Shown: positions 7,375 through 15,350, counted from the stretch's first letter. The stretch: 64,000 nucleotides of DNA from JBFMFR01 sp040752025 (GCA_040752025.1 JBFMFR010000005.1:1-64000); one strand, 5' to 3'. Program-made: numbers and translations. Notes: generated by a model from the sequence alone, not told the origin.

Positions 7375-8436
7375 TCAGGGCTGCTGTACCAGCACCACGC
7401 CCATCGCCTGGCTCAGGTGCAGTTCGATGCGGTATTCCGCCTGCTCGTAATTCGGCGAAGTGCGCTGCACGTAGCCCTCGGGCAGTTGCAAGAAGCTCAG
7501 CCCGCTGTCGTTTTCGACCCGCAGCCCCACCTCGGCCGGCACGACCAAAGTCAGCGTGCCCATCGCCCCGTTGATCTCAGCCACGAAGCTACCCGTGGCT
7601 GGCAGCCGGATGGTCGCCTGGGCCACCCCGTAATCGATCTTCAACGCCTTCAGGGTCAGCCCGCTCAAATCCAGGTCCATTTCGCCCGCCCCCAGGTCCA
7701 CGCTCAAGTCGAGCGGCAGTTGCGGGGGCAGCTTCAAATCCCAATCATAGGATGGCGCCGCGCCCGGGGCATAACCCCAGCCCGCGCCGCGCAGCGTAAC
7801 CTCGGCTGTGCCGCCTTGCAGGCTGTTCTCGGCCTGCATCTTCAATGGCCCCTGCGCCGGGTAGCTGCCCGTCACCAGGTCTACCGGCTCGGGCTGAGCC
7901 TCCACGTGCAGGCTGCCCGCCCCCGGCTCGATGAGGATGCGCGCCTGCTGCGCTTCTTCCAGCGATAAGCGCAGGCTCTCGCTCGCTGCGGCGCGCCGCC
8001 CGGCGCTGGCCTGCATGGCAAACAGCGTGCCCGCCAGGATGGCCACGATCAGCACCGCGCCGGCGATTGCCAGCAGCCAGGAGCGCCGCCCGATGAGGAG
8101 ATCGAAGCCCGCCGCCACCAGGAACAGCGGCCAGATGTGCAGCAGCACCCCCACCACGCTCAGGTCGAAGTAACCCAGATTGTTGAGCAGGAAGATCACG
8201 CCCAGGCCCAGCACCAGGCTCGAGCCGGCTGCGCCTTCGCGCCGGATGAAGCCATCCAATCCGCTCACGATCAGCAGCAGCGGCCACCACTGCAAGATAT
8301 TGGCCCACAGGTCGCCGCTCATCCGGCCTGTGTTGTTGAGCAAAAAGATCACGCCTACAGCGATCAGAATCAGCGGCCAGAAGATACTGCGCGGCCGCCG
8401 CCGCTGCCGGCGTTCCACACTTTCCCGGTTTTCCAT
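7375..8436 (-). CDS. LiaF-like membrane protein with toastrack-type domain
   Basis: 353 residues. The first 140 residues hold about four membrane segments of the DUF5668/LiaI-LiaF type, with the repeated signature GVIFLLNN (twice: near 28-35 and 79-86). After a final helix near 120-140 comes a beta-repeat domain (SLHVEAQ, GAGEMDLDLSG, TLKALKIDYG, ATIRLP), like the LiaF/DUF4097 toastrack or adhesin-like beta-helix. LiaF proteins control envelope-stress two-component systems, and related ones assemble at membranes. No LiaRS genes are adjacent, so the role here is inferred. AAGGA precedes the ATG. It is the last of four co-directional genes. Confidence 0.8.
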   Translation of the reverse strand: MENRESVERRQRRRPRSIFWPLILIAVGVIFLLNNTGRMSGDLWANILQWWPLLLIVSGLDGFIRREGAAGSSLVLGLGVIFLLNNLGYFDLSVVGVLLHIWPLFLVAAGFDLLIGRRSWLLAIAGAVLIVAILAGTLFAMQASAGRRAAASESLRLSLEEAQQARILIEPGAGSLHVEAQPEPVDLVTGSYPAQGPLKMQAENSLQGGTAEVTLRGAGWGYAPGAAPSYDWDLKLPPQLPLDLSVDLGAGEMDLDLSGLTLKALKIDYGVAQATIRLPATGSFVAEINGAMGTLTLVVPAEVGLRVENDSGLSFLQLPEGYVQRTSPNYEQAEYRIELHLSQAMGVVLVQQP

Positions 8437-8448
8437 AGCAGTTCCTTT

Positions 8449-9090
8449 CTACCGGCCCCTGGGTCTCAGGGCGCGCAGGATCAGGAAGCCGCCCACCAGG
8501 ATCAACGCCGCCGGCCAGATGTAGCCCATCAGGTTCTGCGCCGCTGCCAGGAACAAAACGCCCATCACCAGCAGGATCACAGCCGGAATCCACGCCCAAC
8601 GCATCGTTCCGCTCGGGTTGGGCAGCACAGCCACCAGGGCGAAAGTCAGACCCAGCCCCAGGAAGAAGACCCCGCCCGTCTCTCCGTCGGTGGTCTCCTC
8701 GAGCGCAGAAACCGCCGCCAGGGTGAACAGCACACCCGCCGGGATGATCGCCCACCAGTTTTCCCGGCTGGCGATGTACACGAACAGGAAGCCCGCGCCA
8801 ATCCCGCCCAGCACCAGGGAGCCGCCCAGCACGTCCGACAGGCGCGGCGCCAGTTGGTCTACCCCAATTTCCGCGCCGATGCCCAGCAGCGTGAAAGCCG
8901 GGATCATCGCCCACCAGTTGGTGCGCCGCTCCTGGAAGTAGACCGAAAAGAACACCGCGCTGGCCAGGGCGAATAACAAAGCCCAGACAAGCCCGCCAAA
9001 TTCGATGATGTTCAGGTTTTCGAGCAGGAATATTACCCCACCCGCGATCAATAGAACTCCCCAAAGAATGCGTGACTCAAGCCATTTCAT
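8449..9090 (-). CDS. LiaI/DUF5668-like multi-spanning membrane protein
   Basis: 213 residues, almost entirely membrane: about seven hydrophobic segments, beginning with ILWGVLLIAGGVIFLLENLN and ending with LILVGGFLILRALRPRGR. The start at 9090 fits GGAGAT better than the in-frame ATG at 9096, which overlaps that ribosome binding site. It ends 12 bases before the LiaF-like gene downstream and most likely works with it in the membrane. No catalytic motif is visible. Confidence 0.78.
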   Translation of the reverse strand: MKWLESRILWGVLLIAGGVIFLLENLNIIEFGGLVWALLFALASAVFFSVYFQERRTNWWAMIPAFTLLGIGAEIGVDQLAPRLSDVLGGSLVLGGIGAGFLFVYIASRENWWAIIPAGVLFTLAAVSALEETTDGETGGVFFLGLGLTFALVAVLPNPSGTMRWAWIPAVILLVMGVLFLAAAQNLMGYIWPAALILVGGFLILRALRPRGR

Positions 9091-9117
9091 GTTCATCTCC
9101 TCGCTTTCTATGTTGTT

Positions 9118-9166
9118 CCGTAGGGGCGGGTCTAAGACCCGCCCCTACTTAGACCCGCCCCTACGG
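9118..9166. repeat. GTAGGGGCGGGTCT palindromic repeat
   Basis: CCGTAGGGGCGGGTCTAA at 9118-9135 is perfectly inverted at 9149-9166, with another copy of GACCCGCCCCTAC between them (9136-9148). The element looks like the dispersed GTAGGGGCGGGTCT repeats seen in many environmental genomes (from memory). It contains the stop codon of the pncB-like gene and encodes its last residues. As a hairpin it could also act as a terminator or mRNA stabiliser. Confidence 0.85.
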
Positions 9167-10700
9167 TAGAACGGATCAAATCCTGCTTCAAATCCCACAG
9201 CCGCTGGGTCAGCGACACGTGATAGATATGCGGGAACATAATGCGCCGCACGCCCGGGTCCAGGCGCTCCACGTCCGCCTGGCGCAGCGCCCGCATTGCC
9301 TCGATATCCGGCAGGTCATACACCAGCTTACCCTCTTGCAAAACCTCCACCAGCAGCGCTTCGACCTCCGAGATCTCCGCCGCCGCCAGGCTGCGGTACT
9401 TGGCGTGCTCGGTCGGGTGGCGCAGCATCACTTCGCTCGCCTGGCGCGGCTGCTCATCCTGCAAGCCGATCAGGTCCGCTGTGGCTTTGCCGCGCTGGTC
9501 GTACAGCCGCCAGACGCGCTTGTTGCCCGGGTTGGGCGTCTTGCTGATCGACTCCGAAATCTTGATCGCCGGCAGCCAGTTGCCTTCGTGATACACCGCC
9601 ACCAGCTTGTACACCCCGCCCAGGGCCGGCTCGCCCCACGAGGTGATCAGGCGCGTCCCCACCCCATATACCAGCCGCTTGAGCAGCTTTTCCGGGTCCA
9701 CGCCGTAGCGCGGCGCCTCTTCACCGATCTGCGTGATGATCTGCCAGATCACCAGCTCGTCCAGGTTGTTCGACAGCACGATCGAAGTCTCCTCGAAACC
9801 GGCCGCGTCCAGCAAACACGCCGCCTGGATGCTCAGATAGGCCAGGTCGCCCGAATCCAGGCGAACCCCCAGCGGCCTGTGCCCCTTGCGGCGCAGCTCC
9901 TCGAACACCCGGATGGCGTTGGGGATGCCGCTCTCCAGCGTGTTGACCGTATCCACCAGCAGCAGGCAGTCATCCGGGTAGACCTCGGCATAGGCCCGGA
10001 AAGCGTCCAATTCGCTCATCCCCAGCGAGATGAAAAGCTGCACCATGCTGTGAGCGTGCGTGCCCTTGGGCGGGTAACCCAGCGCCGCCGAGATGCCCAC
10101 GTTGGAGGTGAAATCGGCGCCTCCAATCAGGGCTGCCCGCGCCCCGGCGTTGGCGCCTTTGCCGTGCCCCCGGCGCAGTCCGAACTCCAGCATCAACTGC
10201 CCGCGCCCGATCTCGCGGATGCGCGCCGCCTTGGTAGCGATCAGCGTCTGGTGGTTCAACTGGTTGAGCAGCGCTGTCTCCAGGATTTGCGCCATCATCA
10301 GCGGGCCCTGCACCACCGTCAGGGGCACGTTGGCGTGCACCACCCGCCCCTCCGGGATGGCGCGCAGGCTGAGCCCCGAGAAATCGCCGTGCTGGCCGAG
10401 CCAGTCCAGGAAATCTTCGGCGAAAAGCGCCTCGCCCAGGCGCGAGCGCTGCCTGCGTAAGAACTCGATCTCGTCCTCGCCGAAGTGCGCCTGCTTCATC
10501 CAATCCAGCAGCCACTCCAGGCCAGCGTTGACGCAGTAGCCCGCCTTGTGCGTGCCGTAATCCGGGTAGCTGCGGAAGAAATGGTCGAACTGCACCAGCT
10601 TCTCGTGCAGGCCCATGCGATAATACAACTGGGCCATGGTGAGCTGGTACATATCCGTGAACAAAATACCTTCCGCCGTCGCCTGCGCTTTAGCATCCAT
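9132..10700 (-). CDS. pncB: Nicotinate phosphoribosyltransferase
   Basis: 522 residues. It converts nicotinate and PRPP to nicotinate mononucleotide in NAD salvage. Family hallmarks are LFTDMYQLTMAQ at the N-terminus, GYPPKGTHAHS with the expected His residues, GVRLDSGDLAYLS in the middle and GVGTRLITSWGEPALGG in the C-terminal half. The length fits the long class of this family. The last residues (LSRGGS and stop) are encoded by the palindromic repeat at 9118-9166, so the native C-terminus was probably altered by that element. It is the second gene of a minus-strand unit with three LiaF/LiaI-like genes, starting 20 bases after the first. Confidence 0.93.
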   Translation of the reverse strand: MDAKAQATAEGILFTDMYQLTMAQLYYRMGLHEKLVQFDHFFRSYPDYGTHKAGYCVNAGLEWLLDWMKQAHFGEDEIEFLRRQRSRLGEALFAEDFLDWLGQHGDFSGLSLRAIPEGRVVHANVPLTVVQGPLMMAQILETALLNQLNHQTLIATKAARIREIGRGQLMLEFGLRRGHGKGANAGARAALIGGADFTSNVGISAALGYPPKGTHAHSMVQLFISLGMSELDAFRAYAEVYPDDCLLLVDTVNTLESGIPNAIRVFEELRRKGHRPLGVRLDSGDLAYLSIQAACLLDAAGFEETSIVLSNNLDELVIWQIITQIGEEAPRYGVDPEKLLKRLVYGVGTRLITSWGEPALGGVYKLVAVYHEGNWLPAIKISESISKTPNPGNKRVWRLYDQRGKATADLIGLQDEQPRQASEVMLRHPTEHAKYRSLAAAEISEVEALLVEVLQEGKLVYDLPDIEAMRALRQADVERLDPGVRRIMFPHIYHVSLTQRLWDLKQDLIRSTVGAGLSRGGS

Positions 10701-10720
10701 ACGTTGGGGGTCCCCAGCGC

Positions 10721-11512
10721 TCAGCGCACGTCGATCGAGCCGACTCCGGCTTCGATGTTCAGGTCGACTTTATTGGCCGCCGTTTCGTAATCCGGGGATT
10801 GGTACACACCGGCGCTGCGCGGGAAGCGCTCCCGGTCCACCGTAATGCTCGCCACCCCGCTGGTTGTGTGGATGCGCGCCGCCACGCCCTGGGGGATATT
10901 GACGCGCACCGAGGCCGCCCCCACCGAGATCTTGGCATGCGTTTGCCCGGCGTTGGCCGGCAAGGTCAGGGTGGTTGAGCTGGCCCCCGAGTTCAGGCGC
11001 AGGTCTTCCACCAGCAGTTCGCTCAAATCCACATGCGCCTCGTTGGCGCCGGTATCCAGCTCCAGGCGCATCGGCACGTCACGCCCCAGCCTCACCGACC
11101 AGTCCAGCGTGCGCCCCGGCCCCCACCCGAACGGGAACCACACCTGGGAGGGCACGCTCAACGTCGCCTCCAGTGTATCCCCATCCAGGCGTTTGCGCAG
11201 CTCCAGACCGCCGCCGAACTCGCCTTCCGCCAGGTTGCCTGGCCCCGCCCCGGCCTGCACCTGCAAGCGCCCCGCCCCGTGGTTCAGGCGCAGGCGCGCC
11301 CGCCGCGCCCCTTCCAGGGGCACGCTGGCGTGTTCCATGGCCGGGCTGCGGCGCATGAACACACCCAACAGCATCCACACCCCCAACAGGATCACCAGCG
11401 CCGGCCACAGCACATTCCACATATCGACGCCCAGGATGCCCAGGTTGCTGAGCACCAACAGGCCCCCCACCAGAATCAGCACGATACCCCAAAACAACGT
11501 GTTCGGTCTCAT
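10721..11512 (-). CDS. LiaF-like membrane protein, short form
   Basis: 263 residues. Two N-terminal membrane segments (LFWGIVLILVGGLLVLSNLG, then VLWPALVILLGVWMLLGVF) are of the DUF5668 type. Residues 65-263 are a beta-repeat domain with GAGRLQVQAG, GANEAHVDLSE and SGASSTTLTLP, as in LiaF/DUF4097 proteins. It is a paralog of the gene at 7375-8436 but lacks the second membrane-helix pair. AGGAGAT stands 5 bases before the ATG, and a TATAAT lies at 11541-11546 on the same strand. It heads the unit with pncB. Confidence 0.78.
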   Translation of the reverse strand: MRPNTLFWGIVLILVGGLLVLSNLGILGVDMWNVLWPALVILLGVWMLLGVFMRRSPAMEHASVPLEGARRARLRLNHGAGRLQVQAGAGPGNLAEGEFGGGLELRKRLDGDTLEATLSVPSQVWFPFGWGPGRTLDWSVRLGRDVPMRLELDTGANEAHVDLSELLVEDLRLNSGASSTTLTLPANAGQTHAKISVGAASVRVNIPQGVAARIHTTSGVASITVDRERFPRSAGVYQSPDYETAANKVDLNIEAGVGSIDVR

Positions 11513-11540
11513 GAAATCATCTCCTTTGCAAACTTATCCT

Positions 11541-11546
11541 ATTATA
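11541..11546 (-). promoter_or_regulatory. -10 box upstream of the LiaF-like/pncB unit
   Basis: TATAAT on the minus strand, 28 bases before the start codon at 11512. No convincing -35 box is seen at 17 bp. Confidence 0.45.
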
Positions 11547-11626
11547 TAACGCCCCGGCAGGAAAATAGTTGCAAAACCCAGGTTATATGCACCCCAGATT
11601 TGACCCTTGTTCCAGCACCTTCAAAA

Positions 11627-11656
11627 AACGGGCTGCTGTATACCCAGCAGCCCGTT
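11627..11656 (-). terminator. Rho-independent terminator of the P-type ATPase gene
   Basis: AACGGGCTGCTG (11627-11638) pairs perfectly with CAGCAGCCCGTT (11645-11656). On the minus strand the stem is followed by a T-run, five bases after the ATPase stop codon. Confidence 0.9.
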
Positions 11657-11660
11657 CACG

Positions 11661-14519
11661 TTACTTCGATCGGCGGCGCAGCCACTTCTGCAATTCCACC
11701 GCCCAGAACAGCGTCGTGCTCAGCGCCAGGGCCACCAGCAGGTCGCCCAGCGGCAGGGGCAGCGTATGGAACAGGTCATTCAAGAACGGCACGTACACCA
11801 CCGCCAGTTGCAGCAGCGTGGTCAGCCCCACCGCTCCCACCAGCGCCCGGTTGGTGAACGGTCCGATGGCGAACAGCGAGTCCCGGTTGGAGCGGATCGC
11901 CATCACGTAGCCCATCTCCGAGAGCGTCAGCGTGGTGAACACCATCGTCTGCCACAACGGGCTGCCCATGCGCCAGTAAGCGTAACCCGCTCCCAGCGAA
12001 ATCAGGCCCATCAGCAAGCCGATCCACAGCACGCTGGAGCCCAGCCCGCGGGCGAAGATGTTCTCGTTGGGCGGGTAGGGCTTGCGCCGCATCACCTCCC
12101 GCTCGCCGATTTCCACGCTCAGCGCCAGGCCCGGCAGCCCGTCCGTCACCAGGTTGATCCATAAGATCTGGATCGGCACCAGCGGCAGGGGCATACCCAG
12201 GAACGGCGCCAGCAGCATCACCCAGATTTCGCCGGCGTTGCTGGTCAACGTATACTGGATGAAACGGCGAATGTTGTCGTAAATGATGCGCCCTTCGCGC
12301 ACTGCCGCCACGATCGTGGCGAAGTTGTCGTCCAACAGCACGATGTCCGAGGCCTCTTTCGAAACGTCCGTGCCGGCGATGCCCATGGCCACGCCGATGT
12401 CGGCCTTCTTCAGCGCCGGCGCGTCGTTGACCCCGTCGCCGGTCATTGCTGCGATCTGGCCTTGATTCTGTAACGCCTGCACGATCTTGAGCTTATGCTC
12501 GGGCGATACGCGCGCGTACACCGAAATGCGCCGCACCACATCTTCTAATTCTTCCGGCGAAAGCCCTTCCAGCTCCTGCCCGGTCATCACCCGATCCTCT
12601 TCAGGAGCCATGTCCGGCAGTTCTTCCAGCCTCGGCGCTGCGCTGCCCGTGATCAACCCTAATTCCCGGGCGATGTACCCGGCCGTCAGCGGATGGTCAC
12701 CGGTGATCATCATCGGGCGGATGCCGGCCGTGCGGCAGGTCTGCACCGCGTTCTTGACCTCCGGGCGCGCCGGGTCGATCATCCCCACGATGCCCACCAG
12801 GATCAGCTCGCTTTCGAACTGCGCGGCAGCCTGCTCCGCGCTTTGCGCCACACCCACCTGCTCCGGCAGGGCTTGCCACCCCCGGCAGGCTACCCCCAGG
12901 ACGCGCATGCCCTGCTTGGCCAGGTTCTCGTTGGCCGCCTCGACCCGCGCGCGCCACGCCGCGCTCATCGGCTCGATGTGGTCCTGCACCCACACCCGGT
13001 CGGTGATCTCCAGCAGCCCATCGATGGCCCCCTTGGTGAAAGCCACGTGCGAAAACGCCTCGACGCCGGCCCAGCCGCCCCAATCCCACACCCCGCGAAA
13101 GGCCTGCGGCACATCCTGCTCCGCAGCCGGCATGCGGTGCACCGTGGTCATACGTTTGCGCTCCGAGTCGAAGGGCGCTTCAGCCTGGCGTGGGAAGATT
13201 TCCTCCAGCGCTTCGCGCAGCAGGCCCATGCGCGCCGCCGACAGCAGCAAAGCCCCTTCGGTCGGGTCTCCAACGATGTGGAAATGGCCGCTTACTTCAT
13301 CATCGCACTCCAGCAAAGCATCGTTGCACAGCGCCCCGCCGGCCAAAAGCAGCGACAGCGCCGGCATGTCTCTCAATGCCTGCTGCTGTTCGAGCGTGGG
13401 CTCAGGCGGACCGCACAACACATTGCGCCCGTGCAGCGGCAGCTTCACTTCCTCTTCCATCAAGTCGAAACGATTGTCGGCCAGGTCCAGCACCGTCACC
13501 GTCATGCGGTTCTCGGTCAGCGTGCCGGTCTTGTCCGAGCAGATCACCGTCACCGAACCGAGCGCCTCCACCGCCGGCAGCTTGCGGATCAGCGCGTTGC
13601 GCTTGAGCATGCGCCGCGCCCCCAGGGCCAGGGCAATCGTCACCACTGCCGGCAGCCCCTCGGGGATCGCCGCCACGGACATGCCGATCGAAGTCAGCAC
13701 CAATACCTTGAGGTCCTCGCCGCGTGCCAGTCCCAGGGCGAAGACAATCGCCACCAGCGCCAGGGCTGCCAGGGCTAGGCCCTTCCCGAGCTGGTCCAGG
13801 CGGCGCTGCAAGGGCGTGGGCTCCTGTCCCGCCGATTGCATCAAATCGGCGATCCCGCCCAATTGGGTTTGCATACCCGTCTCGACCACCAGCGCCTCGC
13901 CGCGCCCGTACGTCACCACCGTGCCCATGTACACCATGTTGCGCCGCTCGGCCAATGGCAGGTCCGCAGCTTCCCCCTGTGGGAATTCGACCAGCTTGGC
14001 AACCGGCTCCGATTCGCCGGTCAAAGCAGATTCCTGCGTGCTCAGGTTGGCGCTCTCCAGCAAGCGGCAGTCAGCCGGCACCAGGTTGCCCGCCTCCAGC
14101 AGGATCACATCCCCGGGCACCAGCCCTCGCGCCGAAATTTCCTGCACATGCCCGCCGCGGCGCACCCGCACCGTCGGCACCGCCAGTTTCTTCAGCGCCG
14201 CCATGGCCTGCTCGGCCTGGTATTCCTGGCGGAAACCCAGCAGCGCGTTCAGCACCACGATCGCCAGGATCACGCCTGCGTCCTTGAATTCCCGCAGGAA
14301 CATCGAGATCAGCGCCGCCACGATCAGCACCACCACCATCGTCTCGGAAAATTGTTCGAACAGGATCTTCCAGGGACTCTTCACCCCCCGTTCGATCAGT
14401 TCATTAGACCCATACTGCTCCAGGCGGCGCCCGGCTTCTGCCGCCGGTAAACCATGCTCGGCGTCGCTGCCCAGTTGCTCGATCGCCTGTCCGGCAGTTT
14501 GCTTATACCAATCGTTCAA
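11661..14519 (-). CDS. P2A-type cation-transporting ATPase (Ca2+ or Mn2+ efflux)
   Basis: 952 residues with a Cation_ATPase_N domain, actuator motif TGES (167-170), phosphorylation site CSDKTGTLT with Asp329, and hinge GDGVNDAPAL. Membrane ligands resemble SERCA: IPEGLP in M4, SNAGE in M5, and NLVTDGLP in M6, that is, residues for both Ca2+ sites. PMR1-type Mn2+/Ca2+ pumps lack the M5 Glu. Yet the transcript starts with a yybP-ykoY riboswitch, which senses Mn2+, and a 44-residue membrane protein is encoded in between. So Mn2+ efflux is likely, with Ca2+ also possible. The start is TTG at 14519, after GGGAG; no in-frame ATG lies upstream. A small hairpin (14557-14577) precedes it. A perfect terminator follows. 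Confidence 0.92.
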   Translation of the reverse strand: MNDWYKQTAGQAIEQLGSDAEHGLPAAEAGRRLEQYGSNELIERGVKSPWKILFEQFSETMVVVLIVAALISMFLREFKDAGVILAIVVLNALLGFRQEYQAEQAMAALKKLAVPTVRVRRGGHVQEISARGLVPGDVILLEAGNLVPADCRLLESANLSTQESALTGESEPVAKLVEFPQGEAADLPLAERRNMVYMGTVVTYGRGEALVVETGMQTQLGGIADLMQSAGQEPTPLQRRLDQLGKGLALAALALVAIVFALGLARGEDLKVLVLTSIGMSVAAIPEGLPAVVTIALALGARRMLKRNALIRKLPAVEALGSVTVICSDKTGTLTENRMTVTVLDLADNRFDLMEEEVKLPLHGRNVLCGPPEPTLEQQQALRDMPALSLLLAGGALCNDALLECDDEVSGHFHIVGDPTEGALLLSAARMGLLREALEEIFPRQAEAPFDSERKRMTTVHRMPAAEQDVPQAFRGVWDWGGWAGVEAFSHVAFTKGAIDGLLEITDRVWVQDHIEPMSAAWRARVEAANENLAKQGMRVLGVACRGWQALPEQVGVAQSAEQAAAQFESELILVGIVGMIDPARPEVKNAVQTCRTAGIRPMMITGDHPLTAGYIARELGLITGSAAPRLEELPDMAPEEDRVMTGQELEGLSPEELEDVVRRISVYARVSPEHKLKIVQALQNQGQIAAMTGDGVNDAPALKKADIGVAMGIAGTDVSKEASDIVLLDDNFATIVAAVREGRIIYDNIRRFIQYTLTSNAGEIWVMLLAPFLGMPLPLVPIQILWINLVTDGLPGLALSVEIGEREVMRRKPYPPNENIFARGLGSSVLWIGLLMGLISLGAGYAYWRMGSPLWQTMVFTTLTLSEMGYVMAIRSNRDSLFAIGPFTNRALVGAVGLTTLLQLAVVYVPFLNDLFHTLPLPLGDLLVALALSTTLFWAVELQKWLRRRSK

Positions 14520-14556
14520 AGATGCACACTCCCAGGGTTGGTCTCAAGATATAGCG

Positions 14557-14577
14557 GCACAGCCGGGTTAGCTGTGC
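14557..14577 (-). other. Intercistronic hairpin before the ATPase gene
   Basis: GCACAGC at 14557-14563 and GCTGTGC at 14571-14577 form a short perfect stem between the 44-codon ORF and the ATPase start. It may adjust the relative translation or stability of the two genes. Confidence 0.4.
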
Positions 14578-14588
14578 TGCCAGGGTCG

Positions 14589-14723
14589 CTACGAAGTCGC
14601 CCGGCGAATTTTTTGAAGCAGGCGCGCCAGCGGCTGCCACATCGCCGCCAGGCAGTAAGCCAGGAAGAGCAGCAAGGTCGTTGTAGACATCAGCAGAACT
14701 TGTCGCAGCCACATCCCAAACAT
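14589..14723 (-). CDS. Small single-span membrane protein (44 aa)
   Basis: A 44-codon frame on the minus strand, too short for common ORF thresholds. GGAGG lies 5 bases before its ATG. The protein begins MFGMWLRQVLLMSTTT, continues with a hydrophobic helix (LLLFLAYCLAAMW) and ends in a basic amphipathic tail with QKIRR. It is the first gene behind the riboswitch terminator and is followed, 69 bases on, by the P-type ATPase. Tiny membrane proteins regulate or stabilise several P-type ATPases (KdpF, MgtR, phospholamban/sarcolipin), so a subunit or regulator of this pump is a reasonable hypothesis. I do not recognise a family. A longer frame at 14503-14712 covers the same DNA in another frame but lacks a ribosome binding site. 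Confidence 0.7.
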   Translation of the reverse strand: MFGMWLRQVLLMSTTTLLLFLAYCLAAMWQPLARLLQKIRRATS

Positions 14724-14743
14724 CTCAGCCTCCTATTACTATT

Positions 14744-14861
14744 AAAAACACCGCAACAGCCGTTGCGGTGGTCTTGCTTCTGAAAATGGACAACCGGGAG
14801 GGTTTCTCCGTCTTGACGATCGTCCATCCTGCAGCGCAGGGAGCTACTCCCCAACCGAGGT
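14744..14861 (-). ncRNA. yybP-ykoY manganese riboswitch
   Basis: Read on the minus strand, the leader has the two invariant parts of the yybP-ykoY motif: GGGGAGTAGC near its 5' end (14843-14852) and GCAAGACC near its 3' end (14769-14776), with helices between them, including GGAC/GTCC. The 3' strand of P1 (ACCACCG) overlaps the 5' arm of a terminator: CACCGCAAC (14762-14770) and GTTGCGGTG (14749-14757), followed by a T-run at 14744-14748. Binding of Mn2+ should stabilise P1, prevent the terminator and switch on the small ORF and the ATPase. The assignment is by eye from the known consensus. Confidence 0.92.
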
Positions 14862-14867
14862 ACCTAC

Positions 14868-14896
14868 AGTTTATCTGAACCCCCGCCGCTTGTCAA
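14868..14896 (-). promoter_or_regulatory. Promoter of the riboswitch-ATPase operon
   Basis: On the minus strand TTGACA (14891-14896), a 17-bp spacer and TAAACT (14868-14873). The expected start point near 14861 is exactly where the aptamer begins. Confidence 0.85.
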
Positions 14897-14911
14897 GTAC
14901 ACTTGCCAGCC

Positions 14912-14985
14912 TCATCGCAACTTCCTCGCCATCCCCTCCCCATCCACCCACTGGCGCACGCTGCCCGGCGCATCGCCCAGGAAGT
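14912..14985 (-). pseudogene. RHS-repeat protein remnant A
   Basis: The minus strand encodes FLGDAPGSVRQWVDGEG and stops at 14912-14914. This is the typical RHS/YD core-end motif. At DNA level 14938-14985 matches 15771-15818 with three mismatches in 48 bases. The fragment begins 3 bases behind the stop of the DUF5615 toxin gene. Confidence 0.75.
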
Positions 14986-14987
14986 GA

Positions 14988-15350
14988 TCATTTCCCTAGA
15001 GAACTTCGCTTCCTGTGACCATCCGGCCCAACAACAATGAATGCCTGACCAACTTCCTCCGCAGAATAAAGCTCCAGCACTCGTTGCAATTCCGCATGTA
15101 CCAGTTTTTGGTTCGAAGGCAGCATCCGCAGGTAGATCACTCCTCCGCCGAGCCTTCTCACAAAAATGAGCCCGCCGAAATCGCGATCCCGCGTCACGAA
15201 AATACGACCCTGCCGCCGTGATATTGCCAGCAAATCCTCATCGCTCGCCTGGGACAACCCAATTTCCGCCGCCCTGACAACCTCATGCCCCAGGCCAGCT
15301 AAGAAAATAGCCGTTATCGCATAAACATCCTGGTCGAGTAGAAATTTCAC
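14988..15350 (-). CDS. DUF5615 PIN-like toxin
   Basis: 120 residues from GTG at 15350: VKFLLDQDVYAITAIFLAGL, then RIFVTRDRDFGGLIF. The early DQD and the TRDRDF motif are the acidic residues of DUF5615/Mut7-C-like PIN-fold ribonucleases. The GTG overlaps the stop of the DUF433 gene (GTGA), a usual arrangement of VapBC-like modules. The longer frame reading from an upstream start is rejected because it would extend into the antitoxin gene. Expected action: RNA cleavage when not neutralised. Confidence 0.82.
   Translation of the reverse strand: MKFLLDQDVYAITAIFLAGLGHEVVRAAEIGLSQASDEDLLAISRRQGRIFVTRDRDFGGLIFVRRLGGGVIYLRMLPSNQKLVHAELQRVLELYSAEEVGQAFIVVGPDGHRKRSSLGK

Noticed and set aside
12487..14571. 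694-codon plus-strand frame opposite the P-type ATPase gene
   Set aside because: Ser/Arg/Pro-rich shadow of a clearly conserved gene.
14503..14712. 69-codon minus-strand frame between riboswitch and ATPase
   Set aside because: No ribosome binding site and no membrane or domain pattern; the 44-codon frame at 14589-14723 in another frame has both.
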